Positions 7,971 to 18,905 of a stretch of 34,181 bases of DNA are shown one piece after another (within the stretch, counting starts at the first letter, position 1; every line of letters starts with the position of its first letter). This DNA is from Zygnema cylindricum. Taxonomy: Eukaryota; Streptophyta; Zygnematophyceae; Zygnematales; Zygnemataceae. The notes under the pieces are model-generated. The model was not told where the DNA came from. It did no database searches and worked only from the letters and a program-made list of their open reading frames with translations. Location: NCBI GenBank assembly GCA_037447655.1, contig JBBHKE010000336.1, forward strand, positions 1 to 34,181. Reading direction: 5' to 3'. A program made the position numbers and the translations under genes.

Positions 7971-10348
7971 ATGACAAAGGCAAATATATTTCCCAGACTT
8001 GGTTGGAGCTTGGCAATGTGTGTCGTGGCGATGGCGATGATCCACACGATTTCTTGTGCGGAGGCTGCGCGCAGTTTCGGAATGAGGAGCGGCCGTGAGA
8101 AAATGTCAAACCGCGTGTCTGGTCGAACTTTGATGACGGTCTCTTCCACTTACTTCCCCCTCTGCGACTTTTTCCTTTCCCCGGACAACGACACCATCCC
8201 AAGCATCAGGTAGAATCCGAGACCCGACTCGCTTTCTCCATTTGGGTGCGTTTCCATATTGAAATATGAAAATATGAATTCTTTACATTGAATAATTGAG
8301 CTGGAAATCATCAGCCTGGAGTAGGGTGGAGAGGCTAGAGGAAGAGAGAGTGATGAGAGCGAAGGTGGGCAGCAGAGAGGGAGAGAAAGGAGGAGGTGCG
8401 GAGAGTGAAAAAGGGGGAGTCGAGAGGGAGGGAGGGGGAAATGGAGAGAGGGAGTAGGGTAGGTAGGGAAATAGGTAAGAAGGTGCGAAGGTAGGCAGGT
8501 AGATAGCGGTGAAAAGGGGAATGGGCAAGGCGGGAAAGAACTGAGGAGAATTGAGTGTGGGGGAGGAGAAAGGGGATTTTGAGAGCGGGGAGAGAAGTGA
8601 GTGAACGATAGCGGCGGGATAGTGGGTACAAAACTTTTTCTGACTTTCTCTACTTCCGCCTTTTTTCTCTTTCGGAACTTCTCCCCTCGTCCCCTTGTCT
8701 TTCCCCTCACTTTTCCTCTTTCTCTACCTCACCTCGGGTCCTACTCTACTTTTCCCTTATTATAGCTAAACCTCTTTGGTGTTTTGGCCGAAGCTGGAAA
8801 TTAGCAAATTTTGCGGTGAAATCATATTTTTTGAATGCTCATAGAATCAATATTACAAATCTGATCGGATTATGCTTTTCAATCTATAACCTATTCTGTA
8901 ATTAATAGATATTTTTGGCACTTAACGAAACTTATTCGATACATAAAGTTTTATTGAAAACATGATTCAAAAACAGTTTATTCATTTGCAGTCACAATCT
9001 TTGAAGATCCAAACATTTCTTGATATTATACATTTTTGTGGATTTTTTTCCCTCCTTGTTGCAATGTCCACTTCTAATTTGCGCCTGATAAAATGAATGA
9101 TATTTCTTAAATCCTATTTTCTGTCCAGATATCAGAATGTTGAATTATTTTCGGTCATTTTGTGACGTATATTTTAAAAGCTATATCATCCAGTTTGAGG
9201 GGAAATGTTTGACTTCTGATCTACAAGTTCTCTGGCGGGTCGTCTATAATGCCACAATTTTATGTTTATTTTACCATTCAATTTCAAAAGAGTTATTCGG
9301 AGGCTGATAATGAGCAGGTTTGCATAGTGAACCATTAAGTCCGGATCCAAACGTCCAATTCGAGTATTGTACTTTTCTTGATCATCTAATTCAAAACCGT
9401 TCAACGGTCTCAATTTTGAAGTAACTGTCACGGAATCACACCAATCCTTTAATCAATCTTACCGTTTTCCATGCGAAAATTTGGATTTTTCACGCTTTTG
9501 AAAATCAAATAATTCCAACGATATACCAAGGAATTAAAATCTGTGAGGAAGTGCACAGAACACGAATCTTATTTTCCTTTCTACTTTGAAATTACGATGC
9601 ATTATATTTTAGCAATCCATCTATTCGATATGTTTGTTTCATACATTGTGTTCATTCGAAAACAGAAATAAAACTAACACCAAAATTGTGGTCTGTTTGT
9701 TTCAGTCTGGACGGATCGACTGACACGGGAGTAGGGCCATACGTTATGGACTCCGTGAGTGGAGAGATTATTGAAGTCGATAGTTCCGGAGAGGCCTCTT
9801 TCATCTGCTCGGATAAGGCCGGAACCGGCACTGGTGACCAGTTTTATGTCAACGGACAACAAGCTCAGATCAAGTTTCGCACTTTTAATTCGGTAAGTTT
9901 CAAAAATTGAAAGATTCAAGTAACGAAACTTCGTGCCTCCAACTGTAAGTTTGTTCACTGGTCTATTTGAGTAATTGAAAATCAACTAGTTTGCTCATGG
10001 ACTTGTAAACCGTGTGGAACATAGAGACCAACTAGTGGCAGATCATAAACATTGTATAGCTATAACAACTTGACAAGGATTCGACTCTATTAGAGCATAG
10101 CTGGACGGAGGCTTAAGGGATACAGTTTGGCATCTATGGACGGAGGCTTAAGGGATACAGTTTGGCATCTATTGCAGGCACCGAAGAGCTACTTCCAAAA
10201 CTCTTGCTTTGTGATTCCTCTTACCGCGGTACAAATTCCGACCGACAATAGCGTCCTAAACCTCAACTTGGGTGACACATACCAAAACATTTACCCCGAC
10301 GAGCGCCGATGCCTTGTCTTTGGCACCGGCCGAACGCGCGACGGATGA
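7971..10348 (+). CDS. Copy B: secreted single four-Cys-domain protein, shortened paralogue of copy A
   Basis: Exons 7971-8209, 9706-9892 and 10178-10348, with TGA at 10346; GT-AG introns with the same phases as copy A. About 198 residues. The start at 7971 is chosen because it gives a normal signal peptide: KANIFPRL n-region, hydrophobic WSLAMCVVAMAM core, and AEA cleavage site near residue 32. Upstream ATGs at 7905 and 7929 would put the hydrophobic core too far inside. Domain N is complete, from CDFF to CLVF. Immediately after it, module X sequence replaces the Ser-Pro rod and domain C, and a stop follows six residues past CLVFGTG. Exon 2 differs from copy A at only 3 of 187 bases. It is either a functional one-domain secreted protein or a recent pseudogene with no other damage. 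Confidence 0.75.
8210..9705 (+). other. Intron 1 of copy B
   Basis: Donor gt at 8210 and acceptor tttgtttcag ending at 9705. A purine-rich block at 8320-8600 is followed by a pyrimidine-rich block at 8640-8755, as in copy A. The remainder is AT-rich with no other feature seen. Confidence 0.75.
10103..10172 (+). repeat. 35-bp tandem duplication next to the intron 2 acceptor of copy B
   Basis: Two identical 35-bp units beginning ggacggaggcttaaggg and ending catctat. The second leads straight into tgcag, the acceptor. Copies A and C have one unit. The duplication stays in the intron and does not change the reading frame. Confidence 0.85.
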
Positions 10349-10703
10349 GCGATTCAAGGGTGGTCATACTGTAGCATCCACTTTTCCTCGCGGTCTCTTC
10401 ATGTGGCGCGCGTGCAGGAATTTCAGTCTTCAAAAATCGAGACTTCAGACGCGTGTGGCTGCGATTCAACGACTTCAATTCGACCGGAATGCCCATCCGT
10501 CGTTGACCTGAATGTTTCGCACTGTGAGGTTTGTCGAATATTGGTACAGACTATGTTCCTTCTGTTGGGGCGTTGACGGTCAATTATAATCTGTACACTA
10601 TTTTCAACTTGCAGTTGATCTTCGTTCTGCCGTACCGTAACCTAACCAGGGAAATGAATACTGTTCGTGTCTTCCAATCTGACTTGTCGCATCTGAGATC
10701 CAG
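10331..10703 (+). repeat. Module X, copy 2, inserted in the coding region of copy B
   Basis: Starts at gaacgcgcg right after the ggcaccggcc of exon 3 and ends near ccagccggtgttgcaaggg, where the 3' UTR shared with copies A and C resumes. It replaces what is 2172 to about 3128 in copy A. It keeps single copies of both hAT target sites (tactgtag at 10367-10374 and tccgtcgt at 10496-10503), so it preserves the uninterrupted state of X. No target duplication is seen; the junctions share only a few bases, which fits a deletion-replacement event. Confidence 0.75.
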
Positions 10704-11010
10704 CCGGTGTTGCAAGGGTACTCGAGCATTTCGTTTTTCTGCTAGAAAATCTAATCTTATTGTGATTTTCTTAGCCAGATAGTTGTAAATATATGTTAGG
10801 CTAGCTAATTGTAAATACTTGATCGCATGTTTTCTGTTACTTGTGCAGGAAATTTTTCATTTCCTCTTACTTATTATTAATCAAGAATCGGTTTTCCCTT
10901 TTGTGTATTCTCTTTGTTGGTTTTTGCTTTACTTGCAAAGAAAATCGCAAAAAGGTGTTGTTACCTTGTGTCTTTTTTTTTTTTTTCTGTCACCAAGTTT
11001 GTGATGCGCT
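10704..11010 (+). promoter_or_regulatory. 3' untranslated region of copy B with TGTAA candidates
   Basis: Shared with copies A and C. TGTAA occurs at 10784-10788 and 10810-10814. If gene B is transcribed, its 3' UTR would include module X copy 2 and end here. Confidence 0.4.
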
Positions 11011-11954
11011 AAATCTTACTCATGATGAAACAAAACCCTATGCATCTTTATTATTGTTGCATCTTTGTTTTTGTCGAGTTTGTTGAATTAAAAGGAGGGA
11101 AGGACATATATGCACAAAAGCTAAATCGAAGCTTACTGATGTAATATTTGACATTTAAATTTCCTTGGTACAGACTTAACGGGGCTCCTGAATTCTATTC
11201 CAACCATGACCTGGGACATAAATCCAGGCAAACAATGCAACAGTAATTATAAATCCCAACAACGAATTGGTGATTGTTGTGGCAATAATGTCTAAAAAAA
11301 AAACACTTTTGCCAAATCGGAAATTCAAAATCATTTTTAGCCTGCACACATTTGAGCTTCTCCGCAATAGCATTTAAATATAATCACACACTTAAAAACA
11401 TGTCATCCTCAAATTTTTTTAAATCACGCCTTGCTCGCCTTGCTTTCCGCCGTTTACATCCTCTTCATCTTCACCCCTACTACAAAATCTCCCAGTAATT
11501 TCAGTCTTTTGGTCTTCGTACATTGGATGGGGTGAGCCCATAGAATAACCATAAACGGCTATTCCACAATTGACTGAAAAACTGAAAGCATTGATCAACA
11601 TTCTTTTTTTTTAGCCTGCATGTCGTAGGCTCACCATACGGCAAAAAATAGAATAAGTACCAGCGGAAAACATGACGATAAACAAAGATCTTTCATAAAA
11701 AGCTAAAAGCAGAACGAGTGAATGTAGGATTTCCTACATTCACACTTTTGGACACGTTGATGGACCTCCAAATCTGGTTTCAAATGCCCTGGTTGCTGGA
11801 TTGAAGACAATTTTTCAGAAATGATGACTTTCCTCTACTTTCGCCTTTATGAATGCCTCATAGCTTGGCTTCACCCGATTTTCAAGAGAGGACCCAAGAA
11901 GCGGGCCATTTCCTTTACCAAAAAGTTCAATTTTGACCTGATGGTATTCTAATT

Positions 11955-12500
11955 TCAAGCTAAGAATGTTGAACAGACCTGAACCATTTTCAGGCTATTT
12001 ATCTTTCTTAAAATAGTGTTCAATATTTTTGTCGGTATGTTGCATTGCAAAAAGCGGAATCGAGGAGTGGACAATCTCTTCACTAGAAGTCGTTTTGTGA
12101 TGTCATTGCCAAACAACTGTTGTAGCTCCTTTGACCTTTGTTGCAAGCCTCAGGTGGTCTTGCAGGTCAAGGTTGGACATTTTCAGATGATTGTTTAACC
12201 ATGTTGATATCGGAAAATCGCATTGATTGCCTCTATCCCGTCTTTTATGGTTTATCACTAAATGAAAACATTTGTGGATACTTCTCCACCATAAGAGGAG
12301 GGAATAGAATTCCACCAAATTTGGTGCGGTTTCGATACAAAAGTCATCGGAAAAAGCCATAAACATCATTAGCGAATGACCAACCATTTTTCCCAAATTT
12401 TTGAGTTTTATGATATATTGGAGATAGTTAAGAACGGATTTTATATCTTTAATCTGGACCAAAAAGTAAATGATGACGTGGACGAACCTCTCTAAAAAGA
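11955..12500 (-). pseudogene. Decayed coding-like segment downstream of copy B
   Basis: The counterpart of 4400-5000. One minus-strand frame is open from about 12500 to 12103 and contains ERFVHVIIYF and, later, a run of charged residues. A second overlapping frame (12146-11955) carries QQRSKELQQLFGNDITKRL. A frameshift separates them, at a different position from the breaks in copy A. The product is unknown; it could be a remnant of a transposon protein. Confidence 0.3.
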
Positions 12501-13515
12501 AATGAGGAACTGTTGTAGGTCGATTCCATGCCGACTGAAATTAGCCTCCTTCCAAAAAATATACTGTTTATAAGTAAACATAAAAATTTCCACTTCTTTT
12601 ACAGAATCCTATGCATTTGGGGCACTCCAAACTTTGCAGAATCCTTGTGAAATCTTCCACTTCAGAGGTTTCCACGCCATTGATGACCTTTGACACGTCG
12701 ACCCTTAGCTTTAGCAAGTCGCTTCTTAGTTTTTTGTGATGTCTTCCTAACCCTCTATCTCGGCCTCCTCGATGTCCTCGTTAAGGGCTAGCAGTGGGGG
12801 CCTTCAACTTCCACGGTTGAAAGGACCTTAGAAAATCCTAAAATCCTCGAAACCCGTAAAACCCTAAAAAAACCCTAAAAAACTCAAAAACTCTTGTTTG
12901 TATTCAAATTTGGTCATTGCAATTATTTATCCCGAGCGTATGAGTCCTACAATTGTCCTCTGGACATTAGAAAATCCTAAAATACTAAAAAATCCAAAAA
13001 ACCCAAAAACCCTACTAACCTTCAAAACCCTGTTTTTATTTGAATTTCGTCTTTTTAATTATTTAACCCCAGTGTATGAGCCCAGGATGAGTCCTCTGGG
13101 CCTTAGAAAATCCTAAAATACTCAAAAACCGAATAACCGTAAAAACCTTAAAAAACCCTAAAAAAACCTAAAACCCTACTAACCCTCAAAAACCCTATTT
13201 TTATTTAAATTTGGACTTTTTAACTATTTATCCCCAGCGAGCCCAGAAAGGGTCGTCTAGACCTTCAAAAAATGCTTAAATACTCTAAAACCCAAAAAAC
13301 CCTAAAAAAACCCTAAAAAACCCTAAAACCATACTAATCCTCAAAAACCCTATTTTTAATGAAATTTGGAACATTTAATTATTTGTCCCCAACGTACAGC
13401 GTACGAGCCCTGAAAAGGTCCTCTAGACCTTCAAAATATGCTTAAATACTCTAAAACCCAAAAAACCCTAAAAAACCTGAAAAACCCTAAAAAACCCTTA
13501 AAACCCTAGAACCCT

Positions 13516-14740
13516 ACTAACCAACAGAACCCTATTTTTATTTGAATTTCGTCTTTTTAATTATTTAACCCCAGCGTATGAGCCCTGGCAGAGTCCTTGG
13601 GCCTTGGATAATCCTAAAATACTCAAAAACCTCAAAATCCTTAAAAACCCTAAAAAACCCTAAAACCTCAATTACCCTCAAAAACTCTATTTTTATTTAA
13701 ATTTGGACTATTTAATTATTTGCCCCCAGCGAACAGCGTACGAGCCACGAAAGGGTCCTCTAGACCTTCAAAAAATGCTTAAATACCCTAAAACCCAAAA
13801 GACTCTAAAAAACCCTAAAAAACCTTAAAACCCTACTAACACACAAAAACCTTCTTATTATTAAAATTTGGTCTTTTCAAACACTAATAGCCAGCGAACG
13901 AGCCCTAGAAGGGTCCTCTAGACCTTAGAAAATCCTAAAATACTCAAAAACCCGAAAAACCCTAAAAAAACCTAAAAAACCCTAAAACCCTAATAACCCT
14001 CAAAAACCCTATTTTTATTTAAATTTGGACTTTTAAAATATTTATACCCAGCGTAAAGAGTACGAGCCGTGAAAGGGTCCCCTAGACCTTCAAAAAATGC
14101 TTAAATACTTTAAAATCCAAAAAACCCTAAAAAACCTAAAAAACCCTAAAAAAACCTAAAAAACCCTAGAACCGTACTAACCAGCAGAACCTTATTTTTA
14201 CTTGAATTTCGTCTTCTTAATTATTTAACCCCATCGTATAAACCTGGCAGAGTCCTTTGGGCCTTAGAAAATCCTAAAATACTCAAAAACCTAGAAATCC
14301 TAAAAACCCTTAAAAACCCTAAAAATCCCTAAACCTCAATTACCCTCAAAAATCTATTTTTATTTAAATTTGGACTATTTAATTATTTACCCCCATCGAA
14401 CAGCGTACGAGCCCCGAAAGGGTCCTCTAGACCTTCAAAAAATGCTTAAATACTCTAAAACGCAAAAGACTCTAAATAACCCTAAAAAACCCTAAACCTT
14501 ACAAACACACAAAAACCTTGTTATTATTTAAATTTGGTCTTTTCGAATACTAATCGCTAGCGAACGAGCCCTGGAAGGGTCCTCTAGACCTTAGAAAAAT
14601 CTTGAAATACTCAAAAACCCGAAAAACCCTAAAAAAACCTAAAAAACCCTAAAACTCTAATAACCCTCAAAAACCATATTTTTATTTAAATTTGGATTTT
14701 TTAATTATTTATCCCCGGCGTAAAGAGTACGAGCCCTGAA
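13516..14740. repeat. Higher-order repeat of four monomers (~660 bp) within satellite array 1
   Basis: Distinctive variants recur about 660 bases apart: cagaaccctatttttatttg at 13524 and its relative near 14184; tcaattaccctcaaaaa near 13670 and 14336; the aacacacaaaaacctt variant near 13836 and 14500; gaacgagcccta/g near 13900 and 14563. Four successive, mutually different monomers are therefore repeated as a block at least twice. Confidence 0.7.
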
Positions 14741-15253
14741 AGGGTCCTCTAGACCTTCAAAAACTGCTTAAATACTCTAAAACCCAAAAAACCCTAAAAA
14801 TCCCTACTAACCCTCCAAAACCCTATTTTACTTAGAATTAGACATTTTAATTATTTATTCCCAGCGTACAGAGTACGAGCCCTGAAAGGATCCTCTAGAC
14901 TTAAATACTGTAAAACCCAAAAAAATCCTAAAAAACCCTAAAACACCTTGAAACCGTACTAACTCTCACATACCATGTTTTAAATAAAATTTAGTATTTT
15001 CAATTATTCATCGCCAGCGTAGGAGCCCTAGAAGGGTCCTCTAAACCTTAACAAAATGCTAAAATACTCAAAACCCTCTAAACCCTAAAACCCTACTAAC
15101 CTTCAATACCCTATTTTTATTTGAATTTCGTCTTTATAATTATTTACCCCAGCGTATGAGCCTTGGCATAGTCTTTTAGGCTTCAGATAATCCTAAAATA
15201 CTCAAAAACTAAAAACCCTAAAAACTCTTAAAAACCCTAAAAAACCCTAAAAC

Positions 15254-15709
15254 CATAGTTCAAAAGTAGGCGTTTTTTGGTAGGCCTTTTGTAGGCCGCC
15301 TTTAGCGTAAGTTGTGTTACGGGCTTTCCATGTGATCTTCTTAGATCGCTACTTTCATCAGCGACCGTCCGATCGTCCGAATCTGACAGCAGTCCAATCG
15401 TAAGTTGTGTTATGGGCTTTTCATGTGATCTTCTTAGATCGTTACTTTCATCAACGACCGTCAGATCGGTCGAATCGACGGTTCAAATAAAAAGTCGCTC
15501 AAAACTCACAGAAAAAGATTTTTTTGTCCGATTTTTTTTTCAAATTTAGACATGACATTTAATTCTCCATCGATCGATGTGCAACTCAACCCTGTTACTA
15601 TTTTATTTCATTTTGCGGCCAATACAATATGGGTCTTAAGGCCATATTGTATGTTTTGCTTACAATAGGCATATTGTATGGGCGTATGGTCACCTACTTT
15701 TGAACTATG
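15254..15709 (+). mobile_element. Small TIR element (MITE) inside the satellite, 456 bp
   Basis: Ends are catagttcaaaagtagg and its inverse complement, 17 bases. The satellite sequence cctaaaac flanks both sides (15246-15253 and 15710-15717), giving an 8-bp duplication, or 9 if the next c is counted. An internal direct repeat (gtaagttgtgttacgggctt and a near-copy) begins near 15308 and 15400. It contains atgtgatcttcttagatcg twice. No coding frame. Ends and duplication length fit a hAT-type MITE. A second, end-truncated copy in reverse orientation lies at 32576-32851. Confidence 0.85.
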
Positions 15710-17647
15710 CCTAAAACCATAATAACCCTCAAAAACCCTGTTTTATTTAAATTTGGACATTTTAATTATTAATCCCGAGCAAAAAGAGTACGAACCTTGA
15801 AAGGGTCCGACCTTCAAAAAATGCTTAAAATACTCTAAAACCCAAAAAACCCTAAAAACTCTAAAACCCAAAAAACCCTAAAAACTCTACTAACACACAA
15901 AAACCTTGTTTTTACTTAAATTTGGTATTTTCGAATACTTTTCGCCAACGAACGAGCCCTAGAAGGGTCCTGTAGACCTTAGAAAATCCTAAAAGACTCA
16001 AAAACCCGAAAAACCCTAAAAAAACCCTTAAAAACCCTTAAAAACCCTAAAATCGTAATAACCCTCACACACCCTATTTTTATTTAAATTATGACTTTTT
16101 AATAATCAATCCCCAGCGTACAAAGTAGGAGCTCTTAAAGGGTCCTCTAGACCTTCAAAAAATGCTTAAATACACTAAAACCCAAAAAACCCTACAACCC
16201 TACTAACCCTCAAAAACCATGTTTTTAATTAAATTTGGTCTTTTCAATTATTCATCGCCAGCGTACGCGCCATGGAAGGGTCCATTGGACCTTAGAAAAT
16301 CCTAAAATACTAAAAAACCTGAAAAACCCTAAAAAACCTTAAAATCGTAATTACCTTCTGAAACCCTTATTTGTTATTTAAATTTGGTCTTTTTTATTAT
16401 TTATCCCAAGCGTGCGAGCCTTGAAAGGGTCTTGTGGACCTTAGAAAATCCTAAAATACTCTAAAACCCTAAAAAGCCTAAAAAACCCTACAAAACCCCT
16501 AAAAAATCCTTAAAATACCCTAAAAATCCAGAAAACCTTAAAGGCCCTAAAACACCATAAGACCCAACTGACCCTCAAAAACCAAGTTTTTATTTAAATT
16601 TGGTCTTTTCAATTATTTATCCCCATCGTACAAGCTTTGAAAGGGTCAACTGGACCTTAGAAAATCCTAAAATACTCTAAAACCGAAAAAACCCCAAAAA
16701 ATATAATAAATCTTAAAACCCTACTAACCCTCTAAAACCATGTTTTTATTATAGTTTGGTCGTTTCAATTATTTATCGCCATCGTACGAGCCCTGGAAGG
16801 GCTTGGAAGGGTCAACTAGACCTCAAAAAATCATAAAATACTCTAAAACCCCAAAAACCCAAAAAATAAACCTAAAAAACCCTAACACCCTGAAAGAGTC
16901 CTCTATACCTTAGAAAATCGTGATATACTCAAAAAATCAAAAAACCCTAAAAAACCCTAGAAAACCCTAAAAAACCCTAGAAAACCCTAAAAAACCATAA
17001 AACCCTAATAACCCTCGGAAACCCGTTTTAATATAAATTTGGTCTTTTTAATTATTTAACCCAAGCGTACGAGCCCTGAAAGGGTATTGTGGACCTTATA
17101 AACTCCTAAAATACTCAAAAACCCGAAAACCATGAAAATAACAATAAAAAAACCATAAAAAACCCTAAAACCCTACTTACCCTCAAAAACCATTTTTCAT
17201 TCAAATTCGGTTTTCTAAATCATCTATCCCCATCGTACGCGCCTTGAAAGGGTCCTCTGGACCATAGAAAATCCTAAAATATCAAAAACCTGAAAAACCC
17301 TAAAAAACCCTAAAAGACTCGAAATTCCTATTATTATTTAAATTTGGTCTTTTTATTTTGTTATTCCTAACGTACGTGCCCTAGAAGGGTCCTTTGGACC
17401 TTAGAAAATCCTTAAATACTTAAAAACCCGAAAAAAATGGGAGGAAAAAACCACATGTTTTACAGTATTTATACAAATACTATTCTGTTCTCGTATTAGC
17501 CAATTCTATTTGCAAGACAAATGTGTCGATCACAAATGTATTTGTCAATTTTTAACATATATCATATATAAACTAAATACTTGTTTATACCTATACTTAT
17601 GCATATTTTGTATATTACTTTGTGGATTATTTCACGATAATCAAAAT

Positions 17648-17805
17648 GAGTTTTCGAGTTCCATATATATCCCTTTTAAATGATACGTCTGCCTTTTGAC
17701 TAATGCATACTATACGGGTACCAATTGAGTTTTCGAGTTCCATATATATCCCTTTTAAATGATACGTCTGCCTTTTTACTAATGCATACTGTACGGGTTC
17801 CAATT
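17648..17805 (+). repeat. 79-bp tandem duplication in satellite island 1
   Basis: Units 17648-17726 and 17727-17805 both begin gagttttcgagttccatat and end caatt, with three or four differences. Island 2 has one unit (from 21197). A long minus-strand frame across the duplication is therefore a by-product. Confidence 0.9.
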
Positions 17806-18409
17806 CCCAATCGTTATTCATTTATACTAGTACATTTGTTCAATCAATTGAGTTATTTGATTGTTTAATTCTTCTCAATTTTTATGTTGTTCAATTATAG
17901 AATCTGAATTTTCATTGCTTGGTGTGGGTTATACTTAGATTTATGGTCCTATGGACAAGTTGGACTCGTTGAGGTGATTATGTACCTAAAAAGAGGCAAT
18001 TTGTTTCGTCATGTACCTTAGTGTTGGAACAGGAGAGAAACTCACTAATTATAAAGTATTCCACCTCAAATTTTATCCATTCATGTACACATGATAAATG
18101 AAACTTTGTTTTCTCACAAATAGGGAACACAATCTGTAGCAAATGCGTGACATTATTAGAGTTTTCTTAACAACACGTATGGCTTTAACTCTTTTGGAAT
18201 CGAGAATACCAAATAAACCAATTGAAATCTAAACATAATTCTCTTGCATTTCTCATCTCAATTGGTATTTAAGATCCACCGAACTAATTCCGGGCCTCTC
18301 TCCCGCCACTGCCATTTCATAATCCACCATCATGTAGCCATTTACCGTATTTCAAAATGGAGGGCCAACATAATGCGAATGTATATAAAATAGTGCTTAA
18401 TTAAATGTC

Positions 18410-18590
18410 ATTCGCTACGGAACCGTTAATAATTGCTCACAATAGCGCTTCGAACAGAGGAACGTGTTTCACACCCGTCGATTTACAACCTCTTCATCTA
18501 GCGCGTGTGTAGACCTTCAGTATTTCAACACATAAGATCGTGCGGTTGCGATTCCACGATTTCAATTCGACCAGAATGCCTATCAGTTGT
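18410..18590 (+). repeat. Module X, copy 3 (left part only)
   Basis: ggaaccgttaataattgctc and cgcttcgaacag match the left end of X at 6440-6485; tagcgcgtgtgtag, gattccacgatttcaattcg and ccagaatgcctatc match 7125-7225. It runs into the truncated hAT-type element at 18591. Confidence 0.65.
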
Positions 18591-18905
18591 CGGAGGTCGC
18601 AAAAGTCAAAATTTCAAATACCCGAATTCAACATTATTTTTTTTTTAATCTTAACACCCGAAATCTCGCCGGGTTATGTCACGCTCCTAAATTGTTACCC
18701 GGTAACCGATACGTGTTTACGGAAAAAAAAGTTAACCGAAACTCGATTTCTCGCGACTACCCGTACCCGCCCGTACCCGAATAAGGACATAATTAGTGTT
18801 ACATCTCCCTTATACCTTCCACGATACCAAAAGTACAAAGTACAATAATGTTGGATAGTATGGGCACTACAGTGCTGTACTGTAGCGGAACGTACCTACG
18901 AAACC
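18591..18905 (+). mobile_element. Truncated copy of the second hAT-type element
   Basis: Starts cggaggtcgcaaaagtc after tcagttgt, exactly as at 22062, and follows that copy to about 18905. Satellite then replaces its right part, so the right terminal repeat is missing. Confidence 0.8.

Larger units (their letters stand above)
8147..12800 (+). repeat. Segmental duplication, copy B
   Basis: The partner of 1-5223. It carries exon 1 tail through the 3' region and about 1.7 kb downstream. Differences from copy A include many intron substitutions, a missing segment near 8290, a 35-bp duplication at 10103-10172 and replacement of the 3' coding half by module X at 10331-10703. Confidence 0.85.
12825..17430. 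repeat. Satellite array 1, ~165-bp monomers with CCCTAAAA-like blocks
   Basis: Each monomer has a conserved part, roughly atttggtctttttaattatttatccccagcgtacgagccctggaa in pieces, then aagggtcctctagacctt, then a variable run of aaaccctaaaaaaccc. Landmark gcgtacgagcc-type sequences fall about 140-175 bases apart across the region. Two monomer types alternate: cttagaaaatcctaaaatactc and cttcaaaaaatgcttaaatactc. No gene was found inside. A small TIR element interrupts it at 15254-15709. Arrays of monomers this size are typical of centromeric or pericentromeric DNA; that role is inferred. Confidence 0.9.
17431..18905 (+). repeat. Satellite island, copy 1
   Basis: AT-rich non-satellite sequence matching 20981-22373 closely. 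It holds a 79-bp tandem duplication at 17648-17805, the left part of module X (18410-18590) and the first part of a hAT-type element (from 18591). Satellite resumes abruptly at ctctagaccttcaaaaactg. No gene seen. The satellite just upstream (from about 17170) also matches that upstream of copy 2, so island and neighbouring satellite were duplicated together. Confidence 0.85.
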
